From Hoeflea sp. (GTDB lineage: Bacteria > Pseudomonadota > Alphaproteobacteria > Rhizobiales > Rhizobiaceae): a DNA stretch of 64,000 nt. The stretch is taken from the NCBI RefSeq assembly GCF_030682515.1, contig NZ_JAUXOD010000051.1:124001-188000 (forward strand). Direction: 5' to 3'. A program made the translations under genes and the position numbers. The first letter of the stretch is position 1, and the number at the start of each line of letters is the position of its first letter. Positions 27,228 to 35,837 of this stretch are shown piece after piece. The notes beneath the pieces are model-generated. The model saw only the letters and a list, made by a program, of their open reading frames with translations, made no database searches and was not told the origin of the DNA.

Positions 27228-28592
27228 ATGGCGATTGTGTGGGCGGAAAAGGCTCTGCTGGAGGATGGCTGGGCCGAGAATGTGACGATCAGCATCGCGG
27301 AAGACGGCCGGATTGCCGCGATCGAGACCGGCCAGCCGGCGGAAGGCCACCGCACCGGCATCCTCCTGCCCTCGCCGGTCAATTGCCACAGCCACGCCTT
27401 CCAGCGCGCCATGGCGGGCCTCACCGAGAAGCGCGGGCCCAACCCGTCGGATTCGTTCTGGACCTGGCGGCAGTTGATGTTCCGGTTTCTCGACCGGCTG
27501 ACGCCCGACCATGTCGAGGCGATCGCCGCTTTCGTGCAGATGGAGATGCTGGAAGCGGGCTATTCCACCAATGTCGAGTTCCACTATCTGCACCACCGGC
27601 CAGGCGGCGTGCCCTACGACAATATCGCCGAGATGGCGGAACGGATTGCCGCGGCCAGCACCCGGACCGGCATCGGTCTCACGCTGCTGCCGGTGCATTA
27701 CCAGTATGGCGGTCTGGACAAGCGGCCGCTCGGACCGGGACAGATCCGCTTCGGCAATACGCTCGACGATTATGCGCGGCTGCATGAGAAATCGGCGGAG
27801 ATCGTCGCGCGGCTTTCCCCCAATTGCACAATTGGCGTGGCGCCGCACAGCCTGCGCGCGGTGGCGCCCAGGGACCTGCCCCACCACCAGAAGCTTGCAG
27901 GCGGAAATCCGCTGCACATGCATCTGGCCGAACAGATCGCCGAGGTCGAGGAAGTGGTGGCAGCCCTTGGCAAGCGGCCGGTGGAATTCGTGCTCGACAG
28001 CATGGAGCTCGACAAAAGCCATTGCTTCATCCACTGCACCCAGATGCTGCCGCACGAGACAGAAGGCCTCGCCCGCTCGGGCGCGGTGGCCGGGCTCTGC
28101 CCGATCACCGAATCAAGTCTCGGCGACGGCATTTTCGACGGCGTGAGCTGGCTCGACAACGATGGCGCCATCGCGATCGGGTCGGATTCCAACATCCGCA
28201 TTTCGCTCAGCGAGGAACTGCGGACGCTGGACCATTCCCAGAGATTGCGCGACCACTCCCGCGCAGCACTCGCGAGCGCGGAGAAATCCACCGGCCGCCG
28301 GCTGTTCGACGCCGTCACCGCCGGCGGCGCAAGCGTTGCCGGGCGAAACACCGGCGCGATAGCTGTGGGCAAGCTTGCCGACCTGATGGCGCTCGACGCG
28401 CAATCGGTGGATCTTGCCGGGCGCTCGGGCGACACTCTCCTCGATTGCTTCGTCTTTGCGGGGGACGACCGAATGATCAGCGATGTCTGGTCAGCGGGGC
28501 GGCATATGGTGAGCAGGGGCCGGCACATCGGGCGGGAGGCCATTGTGCAGAATTATGTCCGCACGATGAAGGATCTCAGGGAGGCAATTTGA
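27228..28592 (+). CDS. hutF: formimidoylglutamate deiminase
   Basis: 454-residue amidohydrolase that hydrolyses N-formimino-glutamate to N-formylglutamate and ammonia. Metal-binding NCHSHAFQRAM, the HMHLAEQIAEVEE strand, FIHCTQM and the IGSDSNIRISL aspartate are all present. It is divergent from hutI and shares the AT-rich control region; its stop overlaps the TTG start of hutC. Together with hutG it defines the two-step formylglutamate branch. Confidence 0.95.
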   Translation: MAIVWAEKALLEDGWAENVTISIAEDGRIAAIETGQPAEGHRTGILLPSPVNCHSHAFQRAMAGLTEKRGPNPSDSFWTWRQLMFRFLDRLTPDHVEAIAAFVQMEMLEAGYSTNVEFHYLHHRPGGVPYDNIAEMAERIAAASTRTGIGLTLLPVHYQYGGLDKRPLGPGQIRFGNTLDDYARLHEKSAEIVARLSPNCTIGVAPHSLRAVAPRDLPHHQKLAGGNPLHMHLAEQIAEVEEVVAALGKRPVEFVLDSMELDKSHCFIHCTQMLPHETEGLARSGAVAGLCPITESSLGDGIFDGVSWLDNDGAIAIGSDSNIRISLSEELRTLDHSQRLRDHSRAALASAEKSTGRRLFDAVTAGGASVAGRNTGAIAVGKLADLMALDAQSVDLAGRSGDTLLDCFVFAGDDRMISDVWSAGRHMVSRGRHIGREAIVQNYVRTMKDLREAI

Positions 28593-29290
28593 GCGGAGGA
28601 GATTTCAACAGCTGGCAGTCGGTGCAGGCGGAGGTGCTGCGCCGGATCAATGCCCGCGAATGGAAGCCGGGGGAGTTCATCCCCAACGAGGCGGAGCTGG
28701 CGCTTGAGTTCAACTGCGCGCGCGCGACGGTCAACCGGGCGCTGAGGGCGCTGGCCGAGACCGGGCTTCTGGACCGGCGCCGGAAGGCCGGAACGCGGGT
28801 GGCGCTGCACCCGGTGCGCAAGGCGACGCTTGCCATTCCCGTCATCCGTTACGAGATCGAGGGCAAGGGCCAGAGCTACCGCCACACCGTGCTGGTGGAG
28901 GAACGCCTGGTCCCGCCCTCGGGCATCAGGGCGCGCATGCGGACCAACCCCGGCGTGAAGCTCCTGCACCTGGTCACGCTGCATCTGGCCGACGGCAAGC
29001 CCTATGTGTTCGGCGACCGCTGGATCAATCCGGACGCCGTGCCGGGGATCGAAAGCGCGGACCTCAGCGTGCAGAGCGCCAATGAATGGCTGGTGGCCAA
29101 TATCCCGTTCGAGGGCGGCGACTTCTCGTTTTCCGCAATGACCGCGGGCAAGCGCGAAGCCGAGATCCTCGCCTGCAAGGAAGGCGAAGGCCTGTTCGTC
29201 ATCGAGCGCAGCACCTGGGCCAAGGACCAGATCATCACCTCGGTGCGGCTGACCTTCGCGCCGGGTTACCGGATGCACACGGAAATCTGA
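28589..29290 (+). CDS. hutC: histidine utilization repressor, GntR/UTRA family (TTG start)
   Basis: 233 residues. The TTG at 28589 is chosen because GGGAGG precedes it by five bases and it overlaps the hutF stop (TTGA); no ATG is available before the DNA-binding domain. The GntR winged helix covers about 8-75 (NEAELALEFNCARATVNRAL) and the UTRA ligand domain about 90-230, with RWINPDAVPG typical of HutC. It normally represses hut genes and is released by urocanate. The operator candidate is 27192-27199. Confidence 0.93.
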   Translation: MSGGDFNSWQSVQAEVLRRINAREWKPGEFIPNEAELALEFNCARATVNRALRALAETGLLDRRRKAGTRVALHPVRKATLAIPVIRYEIEGKGQSYRHTVLVEERLVPPSGIRARMRTNPGVKLLHLVTLHLADGKPYVFGDRWINPDAVPGIESADLSVQSANEWLVANIPFEGGDFSFSAMTAGKREAEILACKEGEGLFVIERSTWAKDQIITSVRLTFAPGYRMHTEI

Positions 29291-29303
29291 TCGGCGGGCC
29301 GGC

Positions 29304-30086
29304 CTACTTGCCCTTCCAGACCGGATCGCGCTTTTCGGCGAAGGCCTTGAAGCCCTCGAGATTGTCCTCGGATCCATAGAGCGTGTCGACGGTGCGCAAC
29401 TGACGCTTCGTGACCTTGTTCATGGTGTCCTGGAATTTCTCGCCCTCGGCCTCGCGCACCACTTCCTTGATGGCGGCGAAGACCAGCGGCGGGCCGGAAG
29501 CGAGCAGCCTCGCCATCTCCCAGGCCTTGTCCATCAGCTCGTCGGGCTTGTGGACGTGGTTGACGAAGCCCCAGCGGTGGGCCTCCTCGGCATCGAGCCA
29601 GCGGCCGGTGAACAGCATCTCCATGGCGATGTGATAGGGAATGCGCTTGGGCAGCTTGATGGAGGCTGCGTCGGCCACCGTGCCGGAGCGGATCTCGGGC
29701 AGCGCGAAGGTGGCATGATCGGCCGCCAGGATGATGTCGCAGGACAGGGCGATCTCGAGCCCACCGCCGCAGCAGATGCCGTTCACGGCGCAGATCACCG
29801 GCTTGTTGAGATGGGGCAGTTCCTGCAAGCCACCGAAACCGCCGACGCCATAATCGCCGTCGACCGCATCGCCATCGGCGGCGGCCTTCAGGTCCCAGCC
29901 GGGGCAGAAGAATTTTTCTCCCGCCGCCGTCAGGATCGCCACACGGAGGTCGGGATTGTCGCGAAAATCGCGGAACACCTCGCCCATGATGCGGCTGGTC
30001 TTCAAATCGACCGCGTTGGCCTTGGGCCGGTCGAGCGTGACCTCAAGCACGTGTCCGTCGATTCGGGTTCTGACAGGTCCGGTCAT
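29304..30086 (-). CDS. caiD: carnitinyl-CoA dehydratase / crotonobetainyl-CoA hydratase
   Basis: 260-residue crotonase-fold enzyme resembling CaiD. The oxyanion-hole segment GEKFFCPGWDLKAA and the AVNGICCGGGLEIALSCDI loop are present, and the catalytic Glu lies in FALPEIRSGTVADAA. In this operon it would interconvert crotonobetainyl-CoA and L-carnitinyl-CoA. It is the last gene of a roughly 8-kb minus-strand unit that starts with the dehydrocarnitine-cleavage gene and converges with hutC 13 bases away. A generic enoyl-CoA hydratase role is the alternative. Confidence 0.85.
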   Translation of the reverse strand: MTGPVRTRIDGHVLEVTLDRPKANAVDLKTSRIMGEVFRDFRDNPDLRVAILTAAGEKFFCPGWDLKAAADGDAVDGDYGVGGFGGLQELPHLNKPVICAVNGICCGGGLEIALSCDIILAADHATFALPEIRSGTVADAASIKLPKRIPYHIAMEMLFTGRWLDAEEAHRWGFVNHVHKPDELMDKAWEMARLLASGPPLVFAAIKEVVREAEGEKFQDTMNKVTKRQLRTVDTLYGSEDNLEGFKAFAEKRDPVWKGK

Positions 30087-30102
30087 GGGTGGTATCCTTT
30101 TC

Positions 30103-32154
30103 TCATTCAGCGTCCGTGAGGCGGATCAGCGCGTCGACGGCGATGGCGTCGCCCGTGCGCGCAATCAGCGGATTGACTTCGAGTTCGACAAGCCGGTCGG
30201 CGCTGTCGGTCGCGTATAGGCAGATCGACAGCACCGCGTCGCACAGCGCCTCCCTGTCGGCGGCGGGCTTGCCGCGATAGCCCGCAAACAGCGGCGCGAT
30301 CCTGAGGCTATCCAACGCCAGCATGATCTCGGACCGGCCTGCTGGCAACAGCAGGTGTGCGGTGTCACTGAGAATTTCGGTCAGCACGCCGCCCGCGCCG
30401 AGCGTCAGCATGAAGGCGCCGGTCGGATCCCGGGTGATGCCGACAAGCACTTCGGCGAGCCCACCGACGATCATCTCTTCCGCCAGGTATCCCGTGGCGA
30501 CGCCCTGCATCTTGCGGGCCTCGGCTTCGAGTTGCGCCGCATCGGCGATGTTGAGCGCCACCAGGCCGGCCTCGCTCTTGTGGGCGACGCCGGTGCCCTT
30601 GAGCGCCAGCGGATACTTCATTGCGCGCACGCCGCGCATCAGCTCCTCGACCGTGGACGCCACAACCGACTGGGGAACCCCAAGCCCGAAGGCGGACAAG
30701 GCCTGCTTGGAGGCTGCTTCGCTCAGGATCGAGGCGGGCCCCGGCGCATCGCCCGCCAGCACGATCGGTTGCGGAACCAGGCTGTCCAGGCGCCCGGCGG
30801 CGATCGCGGCGCTGATCGCGGCGATGCCCTCGCTCATGCCGTGCAGGACAGTAACGCCGCCTCCCATGAAGGCGCTCGTGAAATGGTCCGACATGTTTTC
30901 GGGCAGGCTCGCCAGCACCGCCACGCGGGCGCCGGTGGCGGCCCTGGCGGCGAGGATCGCGTCGACGGCGCATTGATAGCCCGAAGGGTCGCAGCGGTCG
31001 GCGCGGGGCATGTCGAGGACGAAAACGCAGAGATCGAAGCTGCCGGACATCACGGTCGAGAACACCCGGGTCATGCGCGGCGTGTCGCCCCAGATGAAGG
31101 TGTGGTAGTCGAGCGGATTGGCGATGGTGACGATGGGGCCGAGCTCGGCCTTGAGCGCTGCGCGCTGGCCGGGCTCGAACTCGGAGAAATCGATGAGCGT
31201 GCCGCCACTCAGATCCGCCATCAGGCTCGCCTCGCCGCCCGAGCAGCTGACCGAGCAGATGGACGCGCCCGGCAGTGGGCCGATCATGTGCAGGAGCTTC
31301 AGGGTTTCCAGGAACATCGCGATGGTCTCGACCTCGATGATGCCGAGCCGCCTGAGTAGCGCCGAGCCGGCCGCAGCACTTCCGGCGAGCGAGGCGGTGT
31401 GGGTCATGGTCGCCGCGCGCGCCTTGTCGGACCGGCCGATCTTGATGGCGACCACGGGCTTGCGCTTTGCCCTCGCCTTTGCGGCGAAGGCTTCAAGCGC
31501 GCGCAGGTCGCCGAAGCCTTCAAGATAAAGGCCGATGGCGCTGACCCGGTCATCATCCAGCAGTGCTGCGGCAATATCGCTGGCGCCGGTCTGGGCCTGG
31601 TTGCCGGCGGCCAGGACATAGGCGATCGGCAGGCCGCGGGCCTGCATGGTCATGTTGATGGCGATGTTGGAGGATTGCGCGACGATCGCAACGCCGCTGT
31701 CGACCGGAACGCCGCCATGCTGATCGGGCCAGAGCGTGACGTTGTCGAGATAATTCAGGAGCCCGTAGCAATTGGGTCCGAGGATCGGCATGTCTCCGGC
31801 AGCCTCGATCAGCCGCGCCTGCAGTTCCGCGCCGCCAGCGGTCTCGGCTTCGCTTTCGAGGAACCCCGAGGCGAAGCAGGTGGCCCCGCCCGCCCCCATG
31901 GCGCTCAGCTTTTCCACCACCTCGATGGTCGCGTCGCGGTTGACGCCGATGAAGCTGGCGTCGGGCGCCCGTGGCAAATCGTCGATGGAGGCCAGGCATG
32001 GCACGCCCAAAATGTCGGCGCGCTTCGGGTTGACCGGCCAGATGTCGCCGTCAAATCCGGATTTCCTGAGCTGGGCCACGACATTGACGGCCCAGCCGCC
32101 TCCGAACAGGGCGATGGACCGGGGGCGCAGGAGGCGGGAGAGATCACGGGTCAT
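30103..32154 (-). CDS. ADP-forming acyl-CoA synthetase (fused alpha and beta subunits)
   Basis: 683 residues. Order of domains: CoA-binding Rossmann (about 8-130, SIALFGGGWAVNV), succinyl-CoA-ligase-like (about 150-290, with the phosphorylatable His252 in THTASLAG), a second ligase-like flavodoxin domain, and C-terminal ATP-grasp (about 465-680, YPLALKGTGVAHKSEAG). It makes acyl-CoA from acid, CoA and ATP with release of ADP. The carnitine context suggests gamma-butyrobetaine, crotonobetaine or carnitine as substrate, replacing the CaiB transferase or CaiC AMP-forming ligase, neither of which is seen. The start overlaps the preceding stop (ATGA). Confidence 0.88.
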   Translation of the reverse strand: MTRDLSRLLRPRSIALFGGGWAVNVVAQLRKSGFDGDIWPVNPKRADILGVPCLASIDDLPRAPDASFIGVNRDATIEVVEKLSAMGAGGATCFASGFLESEAETAGGAELQARLIEAAGDMPILGPNCYGLLNYLDNVTLWPDQHGGVPVDSGVAIVAQSSNIAINMTMQARGLPIAYVLAAGNQAQTGASDIAAALLDDDRVSAIGLYLEGFGDLRALEAFAAKARAKRKPVVAIKIGRSDKARAATMTHTASLAGSAAAGSALLRRLGIIEVETIAMFLETLKLLHMIGPLPGASICSVSCSGGEASLMADLSGGTLIDFSEFEPGQRAALKAELGPIVTIANPLDYHTFIWGDTPRMTRVFSTVMSGSFDLCVFVLDMPRADRCDPSGYQCAVDAILAARAATGARVAVLASLPENMSDHFTSAFMGGGVTVLHGMSEGIAAISAAIAAGRLDSLVPQPIVLAGDAPGPASILSEAASKQALSAFGLGVPQSVVASTVEELMRGVRAMKYPLALKGTGVAHKSEAGLVALNIADAAQLEAEARKMQGVATGYLAEEMIVGGLAEVLVGITRDPTGAFMLTLGAGGVLTEILSDTAHLLLPAGRSEIMLALDSLRIAPLFAGYRGKPAADREALCDAVLSICLYATDSADRLVELEVNPLIARTGDAIAVDALIRLTDAE

Positions 32155-32438
32155 TCGGCACCCTTCGCGCGTTCAAGATGGCCCAGATCGCGGTCCGGGT
32201 CGACGCGGTCGCGCACCCTGCCCTTGAGCGCCTTGACGTCCGGGAAGCCGCCGTCGCGCGCGCGATCCCAGATCAGCTCGCCATCAACATGGATGGTGAA
32301 CACGCCGCCGGTGCCGGGCACGAGCGTGACCGAGCCCAATTCCTCCGAGAAGGTCGAGAGCAGTTCCTGCGCCATCCAGCCGGCGCGCAGCATCCAGTTG
32401 CACTGGCGACAATAGGTGATCGTGACGGCCGGTTTCAT
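32151..32438 (-). CDS. SelT/SelW/SelH (Rdx) family thioredoxin-like protein
   Basis: 95 residues from the ATG at 32438; an in-frame GTG at 32471 is possible but less well spaced from a ribosome-binding site. The fold signature is VTITYCRQCNWMLRAGWMAQ near the N-terminus with a C10-x-x-C13 redox pair (both cysteine, no in-frame UGA selenocysteine), then GTGGVFTIHVDGELIWDR and the FPDVKALKGRVRD helix. Such proteins are small redox partners of unknown targets. Here it is translationally coupled to the CoA ligase (ATGA) and follows an acyl-CoA dehydrogenase by 33 bases. Confidence 0.88.
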   Translation of the reverse strand: MKPAVTITYCRQCNWMLRAGWMAQELLSTFSEELGSVTLVPGTGGVFTIHVDGELIWDRARDGGFPDVKALKGRVRDRVDPDRDLGHLERAKGAE

Positions 32439-32471
32439 GCCTGTGGGCTCCAATGGTTGCACCGAAATCAC

Positions 32472-33635
32472 TCACGCCCCGAACGGCCGCAGCAGCGCGC
32501 GGGAAATGATGTGGCGCTGGATCTCCGACGTGCCTTCCCAGATGCGTTCGATGCGGGCGTCGCGCCAGATGCGTTCGAGCGGCAACTCGTCCATCAGGCC
32601 CATGCCGCCATGGATCTGGATCGCTTCGTCGGCGACCATGGCGAGCATTTCGGTGGCCTTGAGCTTGGCCATGGCCATGTCGGCGTCCGACGCCTCGCCG
32701 CGGTCGAACTTCCAGCCGGCCTCGAGGATCATCAGCTCGGCCGCCTTCATCTCCATGGCCATGTCGGCCAACTTGAACGAGACGCCCTGGAACTTGCCGA
32801 TCGGCTGGCCGAACTGCTCGCGCGTTGCCGCCCATTCGACCGAGTGCCGGAACGCCCGGTCGGCGCGGCCGAGGCAGGTGGCGCCGACCTGCAGGCGCGT
32901 GGCGCCGAGCCAGGTGTTGGCGACCTCGAAGCCCTTGTGGACCTCGCCCAGGATGTTCTCTGCGGGCACGCGGCAATTGTCGAATTCGAGGATGGCGTTG
33001 GTGTAGCCGCGATGGGAGACATTGCGGTAGCCGTCGCGGACGGCGTAGCCGGGCGTGCCCTTGTCGACGAAGAAGGCGGTGATCAGCTTCTTTCGCCCAC
33101 GCGGCGTGTCTTCCTCGCCGGTGGCCATGAAGGCGATGGTGAAATCGGCGATGTCGGCGTGGGAGATGAAATGCTTGGTGCCGTTGAGCACCCAGTCCGT
33201 CCCGTCCTGTTTGGCGCTCGCCTTCATGCCGCGCAGGTCGGAGCCCGCACCGGGCTCGGTCATGGCAAGGCAATCCCATTTCTCGCCGGCGACGCAGGGC
33301 TCGAGATAGCGGGCGCGCTGCTCTTGCGTGCCGGCGCAGAGAATGTTGGAGGGGCGCGCCACGCAGGTCCAGTGCAGCGCGTAATTGGCGCGGCCGAGTT
33401 CCTTCTCGTAGAGCAGCCAGGTCGGCGTATCGAGGCCGGCGCCGCCGAATTCCTCGGGGATGTTGGCGGCGTAGAGGCCGGCGGCGATCGCCTTCCTCTG
33501 GATCTCGCGGACGAGATCCATGTCGAGATGGCCGGTGCGCTCGACCTGGGCTTCATGCGGATAGAGCTCTGTCTCGACGAAGGCCCGCGTGGTCTCGACG
33601 ATCATCTCCTGTTCCTGGGTCAGTCCGAAATCCAT
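32472..33635 (-). CDS. acyl-CoA dehydrogenase, candidate gamma-butyrobetainyl-CoA dehydrogenase
   Basis: 387 residues with the standard three-domain ACAD fold. FAD-binding CLAMTEPGAGSDLRGM (about 121-136), the second signature near VADEAIQIHGGMGLMDE, and the catalytic glutamate E367 in RIWEGTSEIQRH are present. In a carnitine operon the logical reaction is oxidation of gamma-butyrobetainyl-CoA to crotonobetainyl-CoA, feeding the CaiD-like hydratase. The electron acceptor would be an ETF, not encoded nearby. A general acyl-CoA specificity cannot be excluded. Confidence 0.88.
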   Translation of the reverse strand: MDFGLTQEQEMIVETTRAFVETELYPHEAQVERTGHLDMDLVREIQRKAIAAGLYAANIPEEFGGAGLDTPTWLLYEKELGRANYALHWTCVARPSNILCAGTQEQRARYLEPCVAGEKWDCLAMTEPGAGSDLRGMKASAKQDGTDWVLNGTKHFISHADIADFTIAFMATGEEDTPRGRKKLITAFFVDKGTPGYAVRDGYRNVSHRGYTNAILEFDNCRVPAENILGEVHKGFEVANTWLGATRLQVGATCLGRADRAFRHSVEWAATREQFGQPIGKFQGVSFKLADMAMEMKAAELMILEAGWKFDRGEASDADMAMAKLKATEMLAMVADEAIQIHGGMGLMDELPLERIWRDARIERIWEGTSEIQRHIISRALLRPFGA

Positions 33636-33639
33636 TGTC

Positions 33640-34401
33640 TCACACCTTCGGGTCTGGGTTTTCAGTATGGCCGTCGACGGCGATCACCTGGCCGGAGACC
33701 AGCCGCGCACCGTCGGAGGCGAGAAAGACCGCCATGTTGGCGATATCCTGGGCAGTGACGAAGGAGCGCATCGACACGCCCGCCTCGTAGCCGGCCCTTA
33801 TGATCTCAGGCGTCGTGCCCTTGGCTATCGCCTCGCGCGCGATGACGCCGTCGATGCGCGGTCCCTCGACGCATCCGGGCGCAATCGCATTGGCGCGGAT
33901 GCCATGGGGGCCGAGTTCCATGGCGAGTGTCTTCATCAGGCCGATCTCTGCCCATTTGGCCGAGGCATAGGGGGCGCGATTGGGAAAGCCATAAAGGCCG
34001 GCACTGGACGAGGTGATCAGGATGACGCCCGACTTCTGCGCCTTCATCATCGGCGCCGCGAATTTGGCGGCCAGGAACGCGCCTTCGAGATTGACCGCGA
34101 CGCAGCGGCGGAAATCCTCAGGCTCGACATCCTCGACCAGCGCCGTGGGACCGGCGATGCCCGCATTGGCGCAGACCACGTCGATGCCGCCCCATTCGTC
34201 CGCGATCCGGGCGAAGACGTCACGCATGTGGCCGGGATCGCTGGCGTCGCCCGTCATCTTGAGCCAGCTATCCGGGCAGCCTGCGAGCGCGCTCTCGTCC
34301 ATGTCGGTCACGAGCACGCGGGCGCCTTCGGCCGCAAAGGTCTCGGCCATCGCCTTGCCGATGCCCGATCCGCCAGCGGTGACGAGGACGCGCTTGCTCA
34401 T
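33640..34401 (-). CDS. short-chain dehydrogenase/reductase
   Basis: 253 residues, classical SDR. NAD(P) glycine motif TAGGSGIGKAMAE (about 8-20), NAG in VCANAGIAG, active-site Ser in LITSSSAGLYG and YxxxK in PYASAKWAEIG. An acidic residue after the second strand (VTDMDE) favours NAD+. It is co-translated with the carnitine dehydrogenase-thioesterase gene (ATGA overlap). Possible roles are 3-hydroxybutyrate/acetoacetate interconversion, since the cleavage step releases acetoacetate, or oxidation of D-carnitine; the sequence alone does not decide. Confidence 0.85.
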   Translation of the reverse strand: MSKRVLVTAGGSGIGKAMAETFAAEGARVLVTDMDESALAGCPDSWLKMTGDASDPGHMRDVFARIADEWGGIDVVCANAGIAGPTALVEDVEPEDFRRCVAVNLEGAFLAAKFAAPMMKAQKSGVILITSSSAGLYGFPNRAPYASAKWAEIGLMKTLAMELGPHGIRANAIAPGCVEGPRIDGVIAREAIAKGTTPEIIRAGYEAGVSMRSFVTAQDIANMAVFLASDGARLVSGQVIAVDGHTENPDPKV

Positions 34402-35837
34402 CCCTGGTCCCGCATGCTCGCGGGCCTGGGCAGTTTCGCCTGGGCTTCGCCCAGCGCCGTGATCTTCGCCAGCACCTCGCCTTCCGGCTCGCAGGACTTG
34501 CGGGTCTTGAGCGAGACATGGACGAGAAGCTGGTTGCAGGTGGCGAGCAGCTCGCCATCAGAGGTCCGCATCATCTCGTGATACATCCTGAGCTTCTTGC
34601 CGCGGGCTTCGAGCACCTGGGTGCGGACGTGGATGACGTCGCCCAGATGCGTCTCACTGAGATAGCCGATCTCGTTGGCGACGGTGAAGTAGGACAGGCC
34701 GCCGTCGATATAGGCCTGGTCGGCGCCGACCATGCCCATCACCACGTCGCCGGCATTGGAGAACACCTGGCCGTAGCGGCTTTCGTTCATGTGGCCGTTG
34801 TAGTCCATCCAGTCGACCGGGATGACGCGCTCGAGCGTCTTGAGCGGAGCGGAGATGTCGGTGGGCAGCGGCGACTTGTTGCGCGCGTCGTGGAGATTGA
34901 GCAGTTCGCCCGTGCCGTAATTGCGGGGCTTCAGCGCCCGCATGATCGACACCAGATTGTCGTCGCGGATGCGTTCGAGTTCGCGGATCGTATGATGGCC
35001 CGACTGGGCGTCCGACTGGTCGGCGATCATGTCGGTGAGTTCCTGGGTCAGTTCCGGCACGTCCATCAGCTTGGTCCAGGGCCAACTGAGGCAGGGGCCG
35101 AACTGGGCGATGAAATGGCGCATTCCGGCCTCGCCGCCGGCGATGCGGTAGGTCTCGAACAGGCCCATCTGCGCCCAGCGCATGCCGAAGCCGTAGCGGA
35201 TGACGTCGTCGATTTCCTGGGTGGTGGCGATGCCGTCCTTGACCAGCCACAGCGCCTCGCGCCAGACGGCTTCGAGGAACCGGTCGGCGATGTGCGCGTC
35301 GATCTCCTTGCGCACGATCAGCGGCTTCATGCCGATGGCTTCGAGCACTTCGGCCGCGCGCGTGAGCGTCGCCGCGTGGCCTACAAGCTCGATCACCGGC
35401 AGCAGGTAGACCGGGTTGAACGGGTGGGCGACGAAGATCTGTTCGGGGCGCGCCGCACCCTGCTGCAGCTCCGACGGCTTGAAGCCGGATGTCGACGAGC
35501 CGATCAGCGCGTCGGAGCGGCAGTGTTTCTGGATCTCGGCCAGGATGATGTGCTTGATGTCGAGGCGCTCGGGCGCGCTTTCCTGGATCCAGTCCGCATC
35601 GGCGACCGCCTCGGCGATGGACGCGGCATAGCTGAGCCGGCCCTCTTTCGGCACGCTGACATCGGACAGGGCCGGCAGCGAGCGCCTGGCATTGGCCAGC
35701 ACTTCGCCCACCTTGCGCTCGACCTCGGGATCGGGATCGGAGACAACCACGTCCCAGCCGTTCAGCAGGAACCGGGCGGCCCAGCCGCCGCCGATGACAC
35801 CGCCGCCGATGATGGCGGCCTTCATAATCTTGCTCAT
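34398..35837 (-). CDS. lcdH: L-carnitine 3-dehydrogenase fused to betainyl-CoA thioesterase
   Basis: 479 residues in two parts. Residues 1-320 form a 3-hydroxyacyl-CoA-dehydrogenase-type enzyme: NAD motif GGGVIGGGWA (11-20), catalytic H138 in FVAHPFNPVYLLPVIELV and the helical C-domain. Residues about 335-465 are a hotdog thioesterase (VDWMDYNGHMNESRYGQVF). This exact fusion is the known rhizobial form: the first half oxidises L-carnitine to 3-dehydrocarnitine, and the second hydrolyses glycine-betainyl-CoA produced by the cleavage enzyme encoded upstream. It overlaps the HD-domain gene by four bases. Confidence 0.93.
   Translation of the reverse strand: MSKIMKAAIIGGGVIGGGWAARFLLNGWDVVVSDPDPEVERKVGEVLANARRSLPALSDVSVPKEGRLSYAASIAEAVADADWIQESAPERLDIKHIILAEIQKHCRSDALIGSSTSGFKPSELQQGAARPEQIFVAHPFNPVYLLPVIELVGHAATLTRAAEVLEAIGMKPLIVRKEIDAHIADRFLEAVWREALWLVKDGIATTQEIDDVIRYGFGMRWAQMGLFETYRIAGGEAGMRHFIAQFGPCLSWPWTKLMDVPELTQELTDMIADQSDAQSGHHTIRELERIRDDNLVSIMRALKPRNYGTGELLNLHDARNKSPLPTDISAPLKTLERVIPVDWMDYNGHMNESRYGQVFSNAGDVVMGMVGADQAYIDGGLSYFTVANEIGYLSETHLGDVIHVRTQVLEARGKKLRMYHEMMRTSDGELLATCNQLLVHVSLKTRKSCEPEGEVLAKITALGEAQAKLPRPASMRDQG

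Noticed and set aside
32405-32412. Possible selenocysteine in the SelW-like gene
   Set aside because: The CxxC positions are both cysteine codons and there is no in-frame TGA in the motif, so no selenium use is indicated.
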